The position numbers and the translations under genes were made by a program. Below, in pieces: positions 52,852-63,746 of a stretch of 64,000 nt of DNA. The notes below the pieces were generated by a model that had not been told where the DNA came from, searched no databases, and worked only from the letters and a program-made list of their open reading frames with translations. Source of the stretch: Stenotrophomonas rhizophila (GTDB lineage Bacteria > Pseudomonadota > Gammaproteobacteria > Xanthomonadales > Xanthomonadaceae); contig NZ_RJKV01000002.1 of NCBI RefSeq assembly GCF_003751305.1, positions 1,240,001-1,304,000 on the forward strand, in the 5' to 3' direction. Numbering within the stretch: the first letter of the stretch is position 1; each line of letters begins with the position of its first letter.

Positions 52852-55401
52852 ATGACGACCCGTGCCGCCACCGTTTTCTCCTCCTCCATCGGCGCGCGTC
52901 TGGCGTTGCTGATGGGCCTGATCACTACCGTGGCCTTTATTGGTCTGGCATTGCTGGTCTATCAGCAATCGGCGACAAGCTACCAGCAGCGCGTCGAGGC
53001 CGGGCTGCAGTCGGCCACCGTGCTGATGCGCGACTCGGTCCAACTCTATGACCGCAGCCTCAGCGACAGCACCGAGCGCATGGCCGGCACCTTCCGCGCC
53101 ATGCTGCCGGCCGGCGATGCCACCCTGGACCCCGCAAAGACGATCCTGATCGGTGAGCGGTCCACGCCGACGCTTCGTCTGGGCAGCGACGTCGTCAATC
53201 TGCAGGAGGCCGCCGTCGATCGCTTCGCCGAGGCGACGGGCGGCGTGGCCACCGTGTTCGCGCGCGACGGGCAGGAGTTCATCCGTGTATCGACCTCGCT
53301 GCGCAACGCCGAGGGCGCCCGCGCCATGGGCACCGTGCTGGACCACGCCAATCCGGCCTACCAGAAGCTGCTGGCCGGCGAGCGCTACACCGGTCCGGCC
53401 CGGCTGTTCGGTGTGGACTACATGACCCACTACATGCCGATCACCGATGCGGCGGGCGAGGTCGTGGGCATCGCCTTCGTCGGTCAGAACTATTCCGATG
53501 GCCTGGCGGCGCTGAAGACCCGCCTGCGCGCCTCGCAGCTGGGCAAGGACGGCTACTTCATCGCCGTCGATACCCGGCCTGGCGAGAACTTCGGGACGAT
53601 CATCGCCGGGCCGGACGGTGAGGGTGGCAAGCTTCAGGCCAAGGTGCCCGAATCCGACCACGCTGCGCTGCAGGCCCTGCTGGACGGCACGGTCACGCAG
53701 GGCCAGGTGCAGCTGCGCAGCGGTGATCAGGACACGGCCCAGACGTACTTCGTGTCGACCCAGGCCTATGGTCCGTGGCACTGGGTGGTGCTGGGCATGG
53801 AGCCGGTCTCGGTGGTGCACGCCGTGCTAGGCAAGCTGATGCTGCACATCGCGTTGGTCTCGGCGCTGGCACTGCTGGCGGTGATCGTGGCGATGGTGCT
53901 GGTGGTCCGACGGGTGCTGAGCCGGCCGTTGGCCGAAGCGGGGCAGGTGGCCCGGGACGTTGCGGCCGGTCGTCTTGAAGGCAGCATCCAGGTGCGCGGG
54001 CAGGATGAGGTGGGCCGCCTGATGGCGGCGCTGCAGCAGATGCAGGGCAAGCTCCGCGCGATCATTGCCGCACAGAACGACATGAGCCGCCAGCATGCCG
54101 AGGGTACGATCAGCTACCGCATCGATGCCGACGCATTTGAAGGGGAGTTCCGCACCATGGTGACCGGCACCAATGCACTGGTGGAGGCGCACATATCCAC
54201 CAAGCTGCGCATGGTGGAGCTGGTGCAGTGCTACGCCGATGGTGACCTGTCGCCCTCGATGGAGGCGTTGCCGGGGGAGAAGGCCAAGATCACCGACGCC
54301 GTGAACGGTGTGCGCGATCGCCTTCAGGCCATCAATGGGGAAATCAAACACCTGGTCGCCGCTGCGGCAGCGGGTGATTTCAGCGTGCGCGGCAATGCGG
54401 GCGCCTTCAACCACGATTTCCGGGTGATGGTGGAAGGACTCAATACCCTGATGGTCACCGCCGACCGCAATCTGTCCTCGCTGTCGGGATTGCTGCGCGC
54501 GCTGGCCGCCGGCGACCTGCGCGGACGCATCGAGGGCGAGTTCCAGGGTGTGTTCGCCACCATGCGTGACGATGCCAATGCCACCGTCAGCCAGCTGACC
54601 ACGATTGTCGCCGGCATCCAGCAGGCGGCCGTCTCGGTGGCCACTGCATCGTCGGAAATCGCGGCGGGCAACGAGGACCTTTCGCGGCGTACCGAACAGC
54701 AGGCGGCCAGTCTGGAAGAGTCCGCCGCCTCGCTGGAAGAACTGACCGCAGCCGTGAAGCAGAATGCCGATCACGCCCGGCGCGCCGATCAGCTGGCGGC
54801 GCAGACGGCGGCCGTGGCCGCGCAGGGCGGCGCGGCGGTCGCGCAGGTGGTGCAGACCATGGGCGATATCCAGGCGTCGTCGCACCGTATCGCCGACATC
54901 ACCACGGTGATCGACGGCATTGCCTTCCAGACCAACATTCTGGCGCTCAATGCCGCGGTCGAAGCGGCACGTGCGGGTGAAGAAGGCCGTGGCTTCGCCG
55001 TGGTCGCCTCCGAAGTGCGCGCCCTGGCACAGCGCTCGGCGCAGGCGGCCCGGGAGATCAAGAGCCTGATCGGGGATTCGGTCACCAAGGTCACCGATGG
55101 CAGTGCGCTGGCCGATGAAGCGGGGCAGACACTGCAGCGGATGGTGCAGGCCGTGGGCGAGCTGGGCGGCCTGATCGAAGAGATCGCCAGCGCCAGCCAG
55201 GAGCAGGCAGCGGGTATCGATCAGGTCAGCCAGAGCATCGTGCAGATGGATGGCGTGACCCAGCAGAACGCCGCCTTGGTGGAAGAAGCCTCGGCCGCTG
55301 CGCGCGCACTGAACGCGCAGTCGAGCGAGTTGCAGCAGTCGGTGGGGCGTTTCCGTCTGGCCGGGCACACGCCGGCCAGACGCCAGGCCGTTCCCGCCTG
55401 A
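52852..55401 (+). CDS. Methyl-accepting chemotaxis protein with Cache domain and tandem HAMP domains
   Basis: The 849-residue receptor has a first membrane helix ([20 protein letters not shown]), a ~290-residue periplasmic Cache 3/Cache 2-type domain ([52 protein letters not shown]), a second helix at about 327-351, then several HAMP units in series ([57 protein letters not shown]). The C-terminal signalling hairpin has the invariant tip [20 protein letters not shown]. No C-terminal CheR-binding pentapeptide is seen. Ligand unknown. The sigma-28 promoter upstream ties it to flagellar expression. Confidence 0.95.
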   Translation: MTTRAATVFSSSIGARLALLMGLITTVAFIGLALLVYQQSATSYQQRVEAGLQSATVLMRDSVQLYDRSLSDSTERMAGTFRAMLPAGDATLDPAKTILIGERSTPTLRLGSDVVNLQEAAVDRFAEATGGVATVFARDGQEFIRVSTSLRNAEGARAMGTVLDHANPAYQKLLAGERYTGPARLFGVDYMTHYMPITDAAGEVVGIAFVGQNYSDGLAALKTRLRASQLGKDGYFIAVDTRPGENFGTIIAGPDGEGGKLQAKVPESDHAALQALLDGTVTQGQVQLRSGDQDTAQTYFVSTQAYGPWHWVVLGMEPVSVVHAVLGKLMLHIALVSALALLAVIVAMVLVVRRVLSRPLAEAGQVARDVAAGRLEGSIQVRGQDEVGRLMAALQQMQGKLRAIIAAQNDMSRQHAEGTISYRIDADAFEGEFRTMVTGTNALVEAHISTKLRMVELVQCYADGDLSPSMEALPGEKAKITDAVNGVRDRLQAINGEIKHLVAAAAAGDFSVRGNAGAFNHDFRVMVEGLNTLMVTADRNLSSLSGLLRALAAGDLRGRIEGEFQGVFATMRDDANATVSQLTTIVAGIQQAAVSVATASSEIAAGNEDLSRRTEQQAASLEESAASLEELTAAVKQNADHARRADQLAAQTAAVAAQGGAAVAQVVQTMGDIQASSHRIADITTVIDGIAFQTNILALNAAVEAARAGEEGRGFAVVASEVRALAQRSAQAAREIKSLIGDSVTKVTDGSALADEAGQTLQRMVQAVGELGGLIEEIASASQEQAAGIDQVSQSIVQMDGVTQQNAALVEEASAAARALNAQSSELQQSVGRFRLAGHTPARRQAVPA

Positions 55402-55410
55402 GCCCCACAG

Positions 55411-55434
55411 GGGCAGGGGGCGCCGCCCCTGCCC
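55411..55434 (+). other. GC-rich hairpin after the MCP gene
   Basis: GGGCAGGGG and CCCCTGCCC form a perfect stem nine bases after the stop codon, without a T-run. It may aid termination or mRNA stability. Confidence 0.45.
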
Positions 55435-55481
55435 ATCCTCGCCGATCGGCCGATCTGCAGGGCTGATCGCGCCGCGCGCCC

Positions 55482-55510
55482 TTCCGGGCGACGCGCCAGG
55501 CGGGCATAAT
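55482..55510 (+). promoter_or_regulatory. Possible promoter of the TonB receptor gene
   Basis: TTCCGG and CATAAT are 17 bp apart, about 190 bp upstream of the receptor ATG. The -35 match is poor. Apart from this and the hairpin at 55411, the 301 bp gap 55402-55702 shows nothing recognisable. Confidence 0.3.
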
Positions 55511-55702
55511 CCGCGCCAGAAAACGCGGCCGCATAGCCAGTGGACCAGGGGGGCCGGACAGCCGTCGCCCACAACGCCCTGACACCAATCTGAAACATCC
55601 AGCCAATACCGTGCCGCATCGCTGTCTCCACAGCGATGCCGTTTCCTATGGTGCCCGGCCATCTCGCCGGCTGCCCCGATCTGTACTACCCGAGACCTCT
55701 GC

Positions 55703-58048
55703 ATGCCCGCTCTACGCCACGCCCCTGTGTCGACGCGTCTTCTCTCCCGTTCCCTTTCCGCCGCCGTGCTGCCGCGCCGCCGCGCGCTGGCGCTGGCCTG
55801 CGCCTCCGCTGCGCTGATGCTGTCCGCTGCCGTCTCGGCGCAGGACGCGCAGTCCGCCAGCGCCACCTCGCTGGACACCATCACCGTCACCGCCGACCAC
55901 CGCGAGCGCAACCTGCAGGAAGTGCCGGTGTCGGTCGGCGTGGTGCAGGGCGAGAAGATCCGTGATTACACCGCGGGCGGCGATGACACCCTGCTGGCCC
56001 TGTCGGGCAAGGTGCCGAGCTTCTACGCCGAAACCACCACCGGCCGCATCTTCCCGCGCTTCTACATCCGCGGCCTGGGCAACATCGACTTCTACCTCGG
56101 TGCCTCGCAGCCGGTGTCGATCATCCAGGACGACGTGGTGCTTGAGCACGTGGTGCTGAAGTCCAACCCGGTCTACGACGTGGACCAGATCGAGGTGCTG
56201 CGTGGCCCGCAGGGCACGCTGTTCGGCCGCAACACCACCGCCGGCATCGTCAAGTTCGACACGATCAAGCCGAGCCAGGATTACAGCGGCCGCGTGCAGG
56301 CCAGCTACGGCTCCTACGGCAGCGTGGCGATCGATGGCGGCTTCGGTGGCCCGATCAACGATATCGCCTCGTTCCGCGTGTCGGCGCTGTACCAGCACCG
56401 CGATGATTACGTCGACAACACCTACAGCGGCCCGAGTGCCGATGGCACGGTCTCGCCGAAGAAGAACGCCATGGGCGGCTTCGACGACCGCAACGTGCGC
56501 GCGCAGCTGCTGCTGCAGCCGAGCGACAACTTCTCGCTGCTGGCCTCGGCTCATGCGCGCGATTACGACGGAACCTCGACCCTGTTCCTGCGCAACGCGG
56601 TGACCAAGGGCTCCAACAAGACCGACGTGCCGCGCGACAGGGTCGCCTACGACGAAGCCGACAACAACCCGCAGGCTTACAAGACCTACGGCGGCTCGGT
56701 GAAGGCGATCTACGATTTCGGCAACGTCTCGCTGACCTCGATCACCGCCTACGAAACCACCTCCGGCTACAGCCGCGGTGACACCGACGGCGGTGCCGCC
56801 GTGAACTACCCGGTCAACGGCGTGCCGAACGGCTACGGCCAGTCGATGGGCCAGATCCGCGATCTGGACCAGTGGACCCAGGAATTCCGCCTGGCCAACG
56901 GCGATGACAATCGCCTGAAGTGGCAGGTCGGCGCGTTCTATTTCGACGGCCGCGACACCACCGATTTCTACCAGCGTGCCTGGTTCCTGAACACCGCTGC
57001 CCGCAACCCGAACAACTGGGTGCGCCTGCGCAACGTCAATACCTCCTGGGCGGGTTTCGGCCAGGTCAGCTATGACGTGACCGACAAGTTCACCCTGACC
57101 GCCGGCCTGCGCCAGACCAAGGATGAGAAGAAGACCCGTCTGCTCAAGACCGCCGATACCGCCGCCGGTGCCGTGACCTACAAGGGCCGCACCTACGTGG
57201 AGATGTCCGACACCACCCCGAGTTGGGACCTGAGCGCGATGTATGCGTTCAACCCGCAGTTGAGCGTGTATGCGCGCGTGGCACGCGGCTTCCGCGGCCC
57301 GACCATCCAGGGCCGTTCGGCCGTGTTCAATGCCGATTTCACCACGGCGAACTCGGAAACCATCCTGTCCTGGGAGGCCGGCATCAAGAGCAGCCTGTGG
57401 GACAACCGCCTGCGCGTGAACGCCGCCGCGTTCACCTACGTGGTCAACGACATCCAGCTCAACGGCAACGATTCGGACGGCAACGGCGTGCTGTTCAACG
57501 CCGACAAGGCCAAGGCCTATGGTCTGGAAGCGGACATGGAACTGCGCCCGATCCCGAACCTGGCCCTCAGCGCCGGTGTCAGCCTGCTGCACAGCGAAAT
57601 CCAGGACGACCGCGTGTACGCGCAGGTCTGCGCCCTGAACGGCGCCGTGGTGTGCACGGTGAACGATCCGACCATCAAGGTCGGTGCCAACACCTTCGCG
57701 CAGATCAACGGCAACCCGTTGCCCAACGCACCGAAGTACAACATCAACCTGGCTGCCCGTTACGACATGCCGGTCAACGACAGCGATGTGTTCTTCGTCT
57801 CCACCGACTGGAACAAGCAGGGGTATACCAGCTTCGTGCTGTACGACTCGGCCGAGTTCAACTCCAAGGGCAGCTTCGAAGGCGGCCTGAAGCTGGGCTA
57901 CTCCGCCAACTACGGTGCCTGGGAAGTGGCGCTGTTCGCGCGCAACATCACCAATGAGAAGAACCTCAAGGGTGTGATCGAGAACTACATGGCCGCGGTC
58001 TACAACGAACCGCGCACCGTGGGCGTGTCGCTCAACATGAACTGGTAA
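55703..58048 (+). CDS. TonB-dependent receptor
   Basis: The 781-residue outer-membrane protein has an unusually long basic N-terminus before its signal sequence (RRRALALACASAALMLSAAV), a TonB-box-like LDTITVTADHRERNLQEVPV, a plug domain (FPRFYIRGLGNIDFYLGASQ; VYDVDQIEVLRGPQGTLFGR, the classic RGPQGTLFGRN motif) and a 22-strand barrel ending VGVSLNMNW. No STN domain is present. Its pattern (EVPVSV, RGPQGTLFGRNTTAG) is of the broad OMR family used for siderophores, vitamins or plant compounds; the ligand cannot be assigned. No transporter or regulator gene is adjacent. Confidence 0.93.
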   Translation: MPALRHAPVSTRLLSRSLSAAVLPRRRALALACASAALMLSAAVSAQDAQSASATSLDTITVTADHRERNLQEVPVSVGVVQGEKIRDYTAGGDDTLLALSGKVPSFYAETTTGRIFPRFYIRGLGNIDFYLGASQPVSIIQDDVVLEHVVLKSNPVYDVDQIEVLRGPQGTLFGRNTTAGIVKFDTIKPSQDYSGRVQASYGSYGSVAIDGGFGGPINDIASFRVSALYQHRDDYVDNTYSGPSADGTVSPKKNAMGGFDDRNVRAQLLLQPSDNFSLLASAHARDYDGTSTLFLRNAVTKGSNKTDVPRDRVAYDEADNNPQAYKTYGGSVKAIYDFGNVSLTSITAYETTSGYSRGDTDGGAAVNYPVNGVPNGYGQSMGQIRDLDQWTQEFRLANGDDNRLKWQVGAFYFDGRDTTDFYQRAWFLNTAARNPNNWVRLRNVNTSWAGFGQVSYDVTDKFTLTAGLRQTKDEKKTRLLKTADTAAGAVTYKGRTYVEMSDTTPSWDLSAMYAFNPQLSVYARVARGFRGPTIQGRSAVFNADFTTANSETILSWEAGIKSSLWDNRLRVNAAAFTYVVNDIQLNGNDSDGNGVLFNADKAKAYGLEADMELRPIPNLALSAGVSLLHSEIQDDRVYAQVCALNGAVVCTVNDPTIKVGANTFAQINGNPLPNAPKYNINLAARYDMPVNDSDVFFVSTDWNKQGYTSFVLYDSAEFNSKGSFEGGLKLGYSANYGAWEVALFARNITNEKNLKGVIENYMAAVYNEPRTVGVSLNMNW

Positions 58049-58101
58049 GTCACGCGATCACCGGTGCCGCATTGCTGCGGCGCCGGTGAGCCGGATCGAT
58101 G

Positions 58102-58128
58102 AAAAACGCCCCGCTGATGCGGGGCGTT
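58102..58128 (-). terminator. Intrinsic terminator of rnd
   Basis: On the minus strand ACGCCCCGC, an ATCA loop and GCGGGGCGT are followed by TTTTTC. It sits directly after the rnd stop; a second hairpin (CACCGGTGCC...) at 58059-58088 faces the receptor gene. Confidence 0.85.
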
Positions 58129-58134
58129 GTCGTT

Positions 58135-59226
58135 TCAGGCAGGGGGCAACAGTGCCGAGAGGTTCGGCTCCAGCTGCGCCTGGCGCCAGCCTGCGAGCAC
58201 GGTCGGCCATTGGCGGCTTTCCAGATAGCTTTCCAGATGCTTGCGCGAGGCCAGCACGCCATCGGGCAGGCCGAGTTCGGCACTGCGCGCGCTGACGGCA
58301 TCCTGCAACCGCTTCAGGGCCTGCTTGTTGGCATCGTTGGCCGGCAGTGCCAGCGGTGCCTCGGCTTCGTCGGCGAGCGGGGTGGTCAGCGCCTGCCATA
58401 CCTGGGTAGCCAGCTTGCGCGGGGCCTTGGGGAAACCTTCCATCAGTTTGGACAACGCCTCCACATCGGCCGGCGGGGTGCGTGCAAGCACCGCGGCCAG
58501 TTCGTTGTCGAGCACCCAGCTGCGCGGCTTGTCACTCGCGCGGGCCTGCACATCGCGCCAGCGCAGCAGCCGCAGCAGGCGCAGCTGCGCAGCGGTGTCC
58601 ATGAACTGTGCCGAGCGCATCGCCACGTGCGGCCAACGCTCTTCATCGTGTTCGACACTGGCGAGCAGGCGTTCGGCGTCGTCCTGCAGCCATTGGCGGC
58701 GGCCCAGTTCTTCCAGGCGGGCCTCGATGGTGTCGTGGATCTGGAACAGGTATTCCACGTCGTCGGCGGCGTACTCCAGCTGCGCGTCCGAGAGCGGCCG
58801 GCGCATCCAGTCCGAGCGGGTCTCGCCCTTGGTGAGGGTGACGCCGGTGACCGCGGTGACCAGTTTCTGGTAGCCCAGGCCACCGCCGATGCCCGCCAGC
58901 GATGCACCGATCTGGGTGTCGAACAGCGGGCGCGGCAGCACGCCGCAGGCGACCTTGAAAGTGACCAGGTCTTCGCTGGCGCTGTGCATGATCTTGAGGA
59001 TGGAGGTGTCGGCCAGCCACGGGGCCAGGGCCTCGTTCATGCCGGGGATCAGCGGGTCGATCAGCAGGATTTCATCACCGACGGCCATCTGCACCAGCGC
59101 CAGCTGCGGCCAATAGGTGCGTTCGCGGATGAACTCGGTGTCCAGGCCGATGCGGGTGGGGCGCTGGCGGTAGCGCTCGTCCAGTTCCGCCGGGGTTTTG
59201 ATCCAGTAAGCCACGTGGGATTCCAT
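58135..59226 (-). CDS. rnd: Ribonuclease D
   Basis: The 363-residue exonuclease trims tRNA 3' ends. The DEDDy site is visible: D29-T-E31 in IGLDTEFIRE, the second-motif region KIMHSASEDLVTF and the Tyr/Asp motif YAADDVEYL. An HRDC domain follows (RDVQARASDKPRSWVLDNEL). Length is close to the E. coli enzyme (375). The ATG at 59226 (MESHVAYW) is preferred to a TTG three codons earlier. The gene is monocistronic with its own terminator. Confidence 0.95.
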   Translation of the reverse strand: MESHVAYWIKTPAELDERYRQRPTRIGLDTEFIRERTYWPQLALVQMAVGDEILLIDPLIPGMNEALAPWLADTSILKIMHSASEDLVTFKVACGVLPRPLFDTQIGASLAGIGGGLGYQKLVTAVTGVTLTKGETRSDWMRRPLSDAQLEYAADDVEYLFQIHDTIEARLEELGRRQWLQDDAERLLASVEHDEERWPHVAMRSAQFMDTAAQLRLLRLLRWRDVQARASDKPRSWVLDNELAAVLARTPPADVEALSKLMEGFPKAPRKLATQVWQALTTPLADEAEAPLALPANDANKQALKRLQDAVSARSAELGLPDGVLASRKHLESYLESRQWPTVLAGWRQAQLEPNLSALLPPA

Positions 59227-59403
59227 GTACTGCAAAGGGGTGCTCAGGTCGGGGAGGATAGCCTAACCCCGTGCCACGGCCGGCATACCGCCGTGCGGTG
59301 ATGAACGCCCGGGCCGTGGACGGTCGCCGCCCGGGACGGTGGCGATTATGATGACCCCCTGTCCGCGCCTGCGGCATGCCACCTGGACCGTCATCGCGTC
59401 ACG

Positions 59404-61302
59404 ATGACACGCCCCAAGGAACCCCACTTGCGACCCTCAGGCACATTGCCGCTGCTGTTCACTGGCCTGTTGGGCCTGCTGGCCGCGTGTTCTCCCGCCC
59501 CGGCCCCCGCGCCGTCGGCAACGCCGGTCGCCAAGCCCGCCGCTGCACCGGCGAAGACCAGCGCACCGGTTGCCCAGGTCACCATCGGGGGCGAGGACGC
59601 CGCTGAAACCGTGGAGCGCTGGCAGGCGCCGGCAGTGACCCTTGGCGACGGCGACGTGACCCAGGCGCGACGTGACGCGGCACGTGCCTTCGAGGAAGGC
59701 CGCCTGTACCGCACTGCCGAGGATGCGATTCCGATCTGGCTCGCGCTGCTTCAGCACGACCCCAAGGACCGCGTGGCCGAGACCGGCCTGAGACGTGCCC
59801 GGCAGCGCCTGCTGGAGGAGGCAGGCGCGTTGTTGGACCGCCCGCTCAAGCAGCGTGAGGCGCTGGCCCAGGCCAGTGAGATGGCCTTGGTGCTGCTCAC
59901 GCTGGCACCGGATGATGCCAAGGTGCGTGAGCTGCAGTCGCGGGTGGAGATCGCCCAGCGTGTGGTGGCGTACAACCGCGCCGGCGAAGACGATCTGCGC
60001 GCGGACCGCATCGGCGAGGATGGCGATGGCGCGATCCCCAATTTCCGCGAGGCACTGGCGCTGGATGCGGACAACCCGCGCGCCCGGCAGGGCCTGGCCG
60101 CCGCCGAGAGCGCGCTGATCCGCCGGGCCGAGACCGCCGCGCGGGCCACCGATTTCGCCGCGGCCGGGACCTGGCTGGCCGAAGCGGCGAAGGTCCGCGA
60201 TTCATCGATCACCATCGCCGATGCCTTCGAACGCATCGAGAAAATCCGCTCTGACATCCTGGCGCGGCTGCGCAACGAAGGCCTGCGCGATCTGGCCACG
60301 CCGCAGGGGCTCAAGCCGGCCCGGCAGAAGCTGGAAGATGCGCTGCGCATCGCGTTGCCCGGCGACCCTGTCGTCGGCCAGCTGCGTGAGCGGATCGAAC
60401 TGGTGACGCATTACGGCAGCTTCCGGCCGCGGCAGGTGTTCAGCGATGCGTTGCGCGATGGCGGCCGTGGGCCACAGATGATCGTGGTGCCGCACGGCGG
60501 TTTCCAGATGGGCGCGGCCGAGAATGAGCTCGGCGCGACCGATGCGGAAAAACCCTCGCATTACGTGCGTTTCGAACGTGGCTTCGCGATGTCGATCACG
60601 GAAGTGACCGTCGCCGATTTCCGCCGTTACGTGCAGGCCACCAAGACCCGCCCACGCGCCACGCGGCGCGGTCACTCGATCGTGTATGACGAGCGCAGCG
60701 GCAACTTCGTACGGCGCAGCGGGGTGGACTGGCAGTCGGATTACAACGGTGCCGAGGCGATCGCCAACCTGCCGGTGATGCACGTGAGCGTGCGCGATGC
60801 CGAGAATTACGCGACCTGGCTGTCCGAGCAGACGGGGCGCTCCTACCGGCTGCCCAGCGAGGCCGAATTTGAATACGCGCTGCGCGCCGGCAGCAGCGGC
60901 CGTTACCCGTGGGGCGATGCGGGCACGCCGCCCGCGCGCGCCGGCAACTTCACCGGGGCCGAGGATGTCTCGCCCTCCGGACGGCACTGGTACAACGCCT
61001 TCGTCGGCTACGGCGATGGATACTGGGGGCCGGCCCCGGTGGCCAGCTTCGATCCCAACCCGTGGGGCCTGCACGACATCGCTGGCAACCTCAGCGAATG
61101 GGTCGCCGACTGCTGGCATGCCAGCTACCGGCGTGCGCCGTCCGATGGCGTGGCCTGGTTCAACCCTGGCTGCCGGCAGCGCGTGATCCGCGGTGGCAAC
61201 TGGGCCAATGCGCCGGCACAGACCCGCGCGGCCTGGCGGCAATCGCAGGATTCGGACACCACCAGCGCACGGATCGGCTTCCGGCTGGTCCGAGGCATCT
61301 GA
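59404..61302 (+). CDS. SUMF1-domain lipoprotein with TPR-like helical region
   Basis: The 632-residue protein starts with a lipoprotein signal (LLFTGLLGLLAACS, Cys29) and a Pro/Ala-rich linker. A helical, TPR-like region of ~250 residues (AARAFEEGRLYRTAEDAIPI; AIPNFREALALDADNPRARQ) leads to a C-terminal formylglycine-generating-enzyme (SUMF1) fold: VPHGGFQMGAAENELGATDA, AMSITEVTVADFRRYVQAT, RLPSEAEFEYALRAGSSGRY, WGLHDIAGNLSEWVADCWHA and VIRGGNWANAPAQTRAAWRQ. The fold is complete, but most such proteins are not sulfatase activators; binding or scaffold roles are more likely. A metalloprotease gene follows 109 bp later. Confidence 0.88.
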   Translation: MTRPKEPHLRPSGTLPLLFTGLLGLLAACSPAPAPAPSATPVAKPAAAPAKTSAPVAQVTIGGEDAAETVERWQAPAVTLGDGDVTQARRDAARAFEEGRLYRTAEDAIPIWLALLQHDPKDRVAETGLRRARQRLLEEAGALLDRPLKQREALAQASEMALVLLTLAPDDAKVRELQSRVEIAQRVVAYNRAGEDDLRADRIGEDGDGAIPNFREALALDADNPRARQGLAAAESALIRRAETAARATDFAAAGTWLAEAAKVRDSSITIADAFERIEKIRSDILARLRNEGLRDLATPQGLKPARQKLEDALRIALPGDPVVGQLRERIELVTHYGSFRPRQVFSDALRDGGRGPQMIVVPHGGFQMGAAENELGATDAEKPSHYVRFERGFAMSITEVTVADFRRYVQATKTRPRATRRGHSIVYDERSGNFVRRSGVDWQSDYNGAEAIANLPVMHVSVRDAENYATWLSEQTGRSYRLPSEAEFEYALRAGSSGRYPWGDAGTPPARAGNFTGAEDVSPSGRHWYNAFVGYGDGYWGPAPVASFDPNPWGLHDIAGNLSEWVADCWHASYRRAPSDGVAWFNPGCRQRVIRGGNWANAPAQTRAAWRQSQDSDTTSARIGFRLVRGI

Positions 61303-61411
61303 GGGATCTTCCCGTCGTGGGGTGACGGGATTTCACCCGGCCCCCCGGCGCGCGTTCTAGGATTGGCACAGTGTCGGGCAGGGTGCCGCGGCCATCTCAG
61401 GAACCACGCGC

Positions 61412-62314
61412 ATGCGCAACGATCCATTCGGCGGTCAGCAGCAGGGCCGCGCCCGGCGGCCAGGCCTGTTCGGCAACATCCGCTGGTGGGTGCTGCTGGC
61501 GTTCGCCGGCTATGCCGCGTTCTACTGGTTCTCCAACCGCGCCGTGGATCCCTACACCGGCGAGAGCGTGCTGATCGACAGCTCGCTCGACGCGACCCAG
61601 GAAAAGGCGCTGGGCCTGCAGGCCTACCAGGAGATCCTGGCGCAGGAGCGACCGCTGGATCCCAGTGCGCCACAGTCACGCGAAATCCAGGCGATCGCCC
61701 AGCGCCTGATCGCCAAGGTGGACGTCGTGGAAACCGCGCTCGCCGAAGAGCATGGACTGAAGCCTGCGCACTTCGCGCGGGATTTCGAATGGGAAGTCAA
61801 CGTGATTCCGTCCGACCAGGCCAATGCGTTCTGCCTGCCGGGCGGCAAGATGGCGGTCTACACCGGGTTGATCCCGGTGGCGCGTACGGTGGATGCGATG
61901 GCCGTGGTGATGGGCCATGAAATCGCGCACGCCTTGCTGCGGCACGGTGCCCAGCGCATGGCCCAGCAGAAGATGACCCAGATCGGGCAGATGGCCGGTG
62001 CCGCCAGCGGCATGGACCCGCAACAGCAGCAGATGATGATGTCGGCGATGGGCTACGGCTACCTGCTGCCGTACGCGCGCAGCCATGAGACCCAGGCCGA
62101 TGAAGTAGGCCTGATGCTGGCCGCGGCGGCCTGTTTCGATCCGCAGGAAGCGATTCCGCTGTGGGAGCGGATGGGGCAGGCCAGTGGTGGGCAATCGACC
62201 TCGGAATTCGCGTCCACGCATCCCAACCCGGGCACGCGCATCCAGAACCTGCAGGCGTTGATGCCCAAGGCGATGGAGTACCGGCAGAAGTTCTGCGAAA
62301 GCGCAGGGCGTTGA
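61412..62314 (+). CDS. M48 family metalloprotease
   Basis: The 300-residue protein has an N-terminal membrane anchor (WWVLLAFAGYAAFYWF) and the zinc site H169-E-I-A-H173 with the third ligand in SHETQADEVGLMLA. Sequence before it (NVIPSDQANAFCLPGGKMAV) is typical of the M48B/LoiP-YcaL type. The C-terminal FASTHPNPGTRIQNLQAL is also conserved. These proteases work in outer-membrane protein quality control or cell-wall related processing in the periplasm. It is likely co-expressed with the SUMF1 lipoprotein. Confidence 0.93.
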   Translation: MRNDPFGGQQQGRARRPGLFGNIRWWVLLAFAGYAAFYWFSNRAVDPYTGESVLIDSSLDATQEKALGLQAYQEILAQERPLDPSAPQSREIQAIAQRLIAKVDVVETALAEEHGLKPAHFARDFEWEVNVIPSDQANAFCLPGGKMAVYTGLIPVARTVDAMAVVMGHEIAHALLRHGAQRMAQQKMTQIGQMAGAASGMDPQQQQMMMSAMGYGYLLPYARSHETQADEVGLMLAAAACFDPQEAIPLWERMGQASGGQSTSEFASTHPNPGTRIQNLQALMPKAMEYRQKFCESAGR

Positions 62315-62345
62315 AGGCGAACCGCAGCGGCCTGGGCGCGCCGGA

Positions 62346-63686
62346 TCAGCGCGACGGCTCGTTGACCGTTACGTCGATCACGCCGTCCTGCACGCGTGCC
62401 TTGAGCGTGTCGCCCGGGCGCACCTGCAACGGCGAACGCACCAGACTGCCATCGTCCTCGCGGGTCAGAATCGCGTAACCACGCGCGACGGTGGCCAGCG
62501 GGCTGACCGCTTCCATCGAACGGGCGAGCGCACGCAGGCGCAGGGCGTCGCGCTGCAGCTGGCGACCGATCGCACTGTCCGCACGCGGCTGCAGGCGTTG
62601 CAGGCGCTCACGCAGGGCATCCAGCCGGCGCTGCGGATGACCGCTGCGCAGCACGGCGGCCGCGTGGCGCAGGTGGGCCAGACGGCCCTGATGCTGTGTC
62701 GTCCACGCCGCGTGCAGACGGCGCGCGACGTCCTGCTGGCGACGCTGCAGCAGCTGCAGGCGTGATTGCGGGCTCTGCGCGTTGAGGCGGAGCAGGGCAC
62801 GGTCCGCGCGCTGCATGGCCTGCCCCAGGCTGTGCCGCTGCAACTGCGCCAGACGCGCATCCAGGCGACGCACACGCAGCAGCAGGTCACGCTGATCAGG
62901 CACCAGCAGTTCGGCCGCGACCGACGGCGTCGGCGCGCGCAGATCGGCGGCGAAGTCGGCCAGGCTGAAGTCGGTTTCGTGACCCACGGCAGATACCACC
63001 GGGGTCTGGCTGGCCGCGATCGCGCGGGTCAACTGCTCATCGTTGAAGGCCCAGAGATCCTCCATCGAGCCGCCACCGCGGGTCAGCAGGATCACGTCAT
63101 AGCGGCCGCTGGCATCGGCACCACGCAACAGCGAGGTGATCTGCGCGGCAGCGCTGTCGCCCTGCACCAGGCTGGGCAGCAGATCGACCTCGAGCATCGG
63201 GAAACGCCGTTCAAGCACGCTGAGCACGTCGCGCACCGCCGCGCCGGTGCGCGAGGTGATCACCGCCAGACGACGCACATGCGCGGGCAGCGGTCGCTTG
63301 CGCTCCGGCGCGAACAGGCCCTCGGCCTCCAGGCGCGCCTTGAGCTGCTCGAAAGCGCGGCGCAGAGCGCCTTCGCCGGCTTCTTCCATGTGGTCGAGCA
63401 CCATCTGGTACTCACCGCGTGCTTCGTACAGCGTCAACCGGCCACGGGCGAGCACGCGCATGCCTTCGCGCGGCACGAACGTCAGCCACTGGCTCTTGGG
63501 CTTGAACAACGCGGCTCGGATCTGCGAGCGCGCGTCCTTCAGCGTGAAATAGAGATGGCCCGAGGCAGGGCGCGTCACGCTGCCCAGTTCGGCCTCCACC
63601 CAGATCAACGGAAACGCGCCTTCCAGCAGGTCGCGGGCCAGGATGTTGAGCTGGCTGGGCGTGAGAATCTGCGCGCTGCGGTCCAT
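62346..63686 (-). CDS. xseA: Exodeoxyribonuclease VII large subunit
   Basis: The 446-residue subunit has the N-terminal OB domain ([40 protein letters not shown]), the catalytic domain ([71 protein letters not shown]), a long coiled coil and a short C-terminal domain. With XseB it degrades single-stranded DNA. The ATG at 63686 ([10 protein letters not shown]) matches the family; longer frames do not. xseB is not in this window. Confidence 0.96.
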   Translation of the reverse strand: MDRSAQILTPSQLNILARDLLEGAFPLIWVEAELGSVTRPASGHLYFTLKDARSQIRAALFKPKSQWLTFVPREGMRVLARGRLTLYEARGEYQMVLDHMEEAGEGALRRAFEQLKARLEAEGLFAPERKRPLPAHVRRLAVITSRTGAAVRDVLSVLERRFPMLEVDLLPSLVQGDSAAAQITSLLRGADASGRYDVILLTRGGGSMEDLWAFNDEQLTRAIAASQTPVVSAVGHETDFSLADFAADLRAPTPSVAAELLVPDQRDLLLRVRRLDARLAQLQRHSLGQAMQRADRALLRLNAQSPQSRLQLLQRRQQDVARRLHAAWTTQHQGRLAHLRHAAAVLRSGHPQRRLDALRERLQRLQPRADSAIGRQLQRDALRLRALARSMEAVSPLATVARGYAILTREDDGSLVRSPLQVRPGDTLKARVQDGVIDVTVNEPSR

Positions 63687-63746
63687 GGAGGGATCAGGCC
63701 AAACGGTACGAACGGGGGGCCATGGTCGCACGTCGGCGGCGATGCT

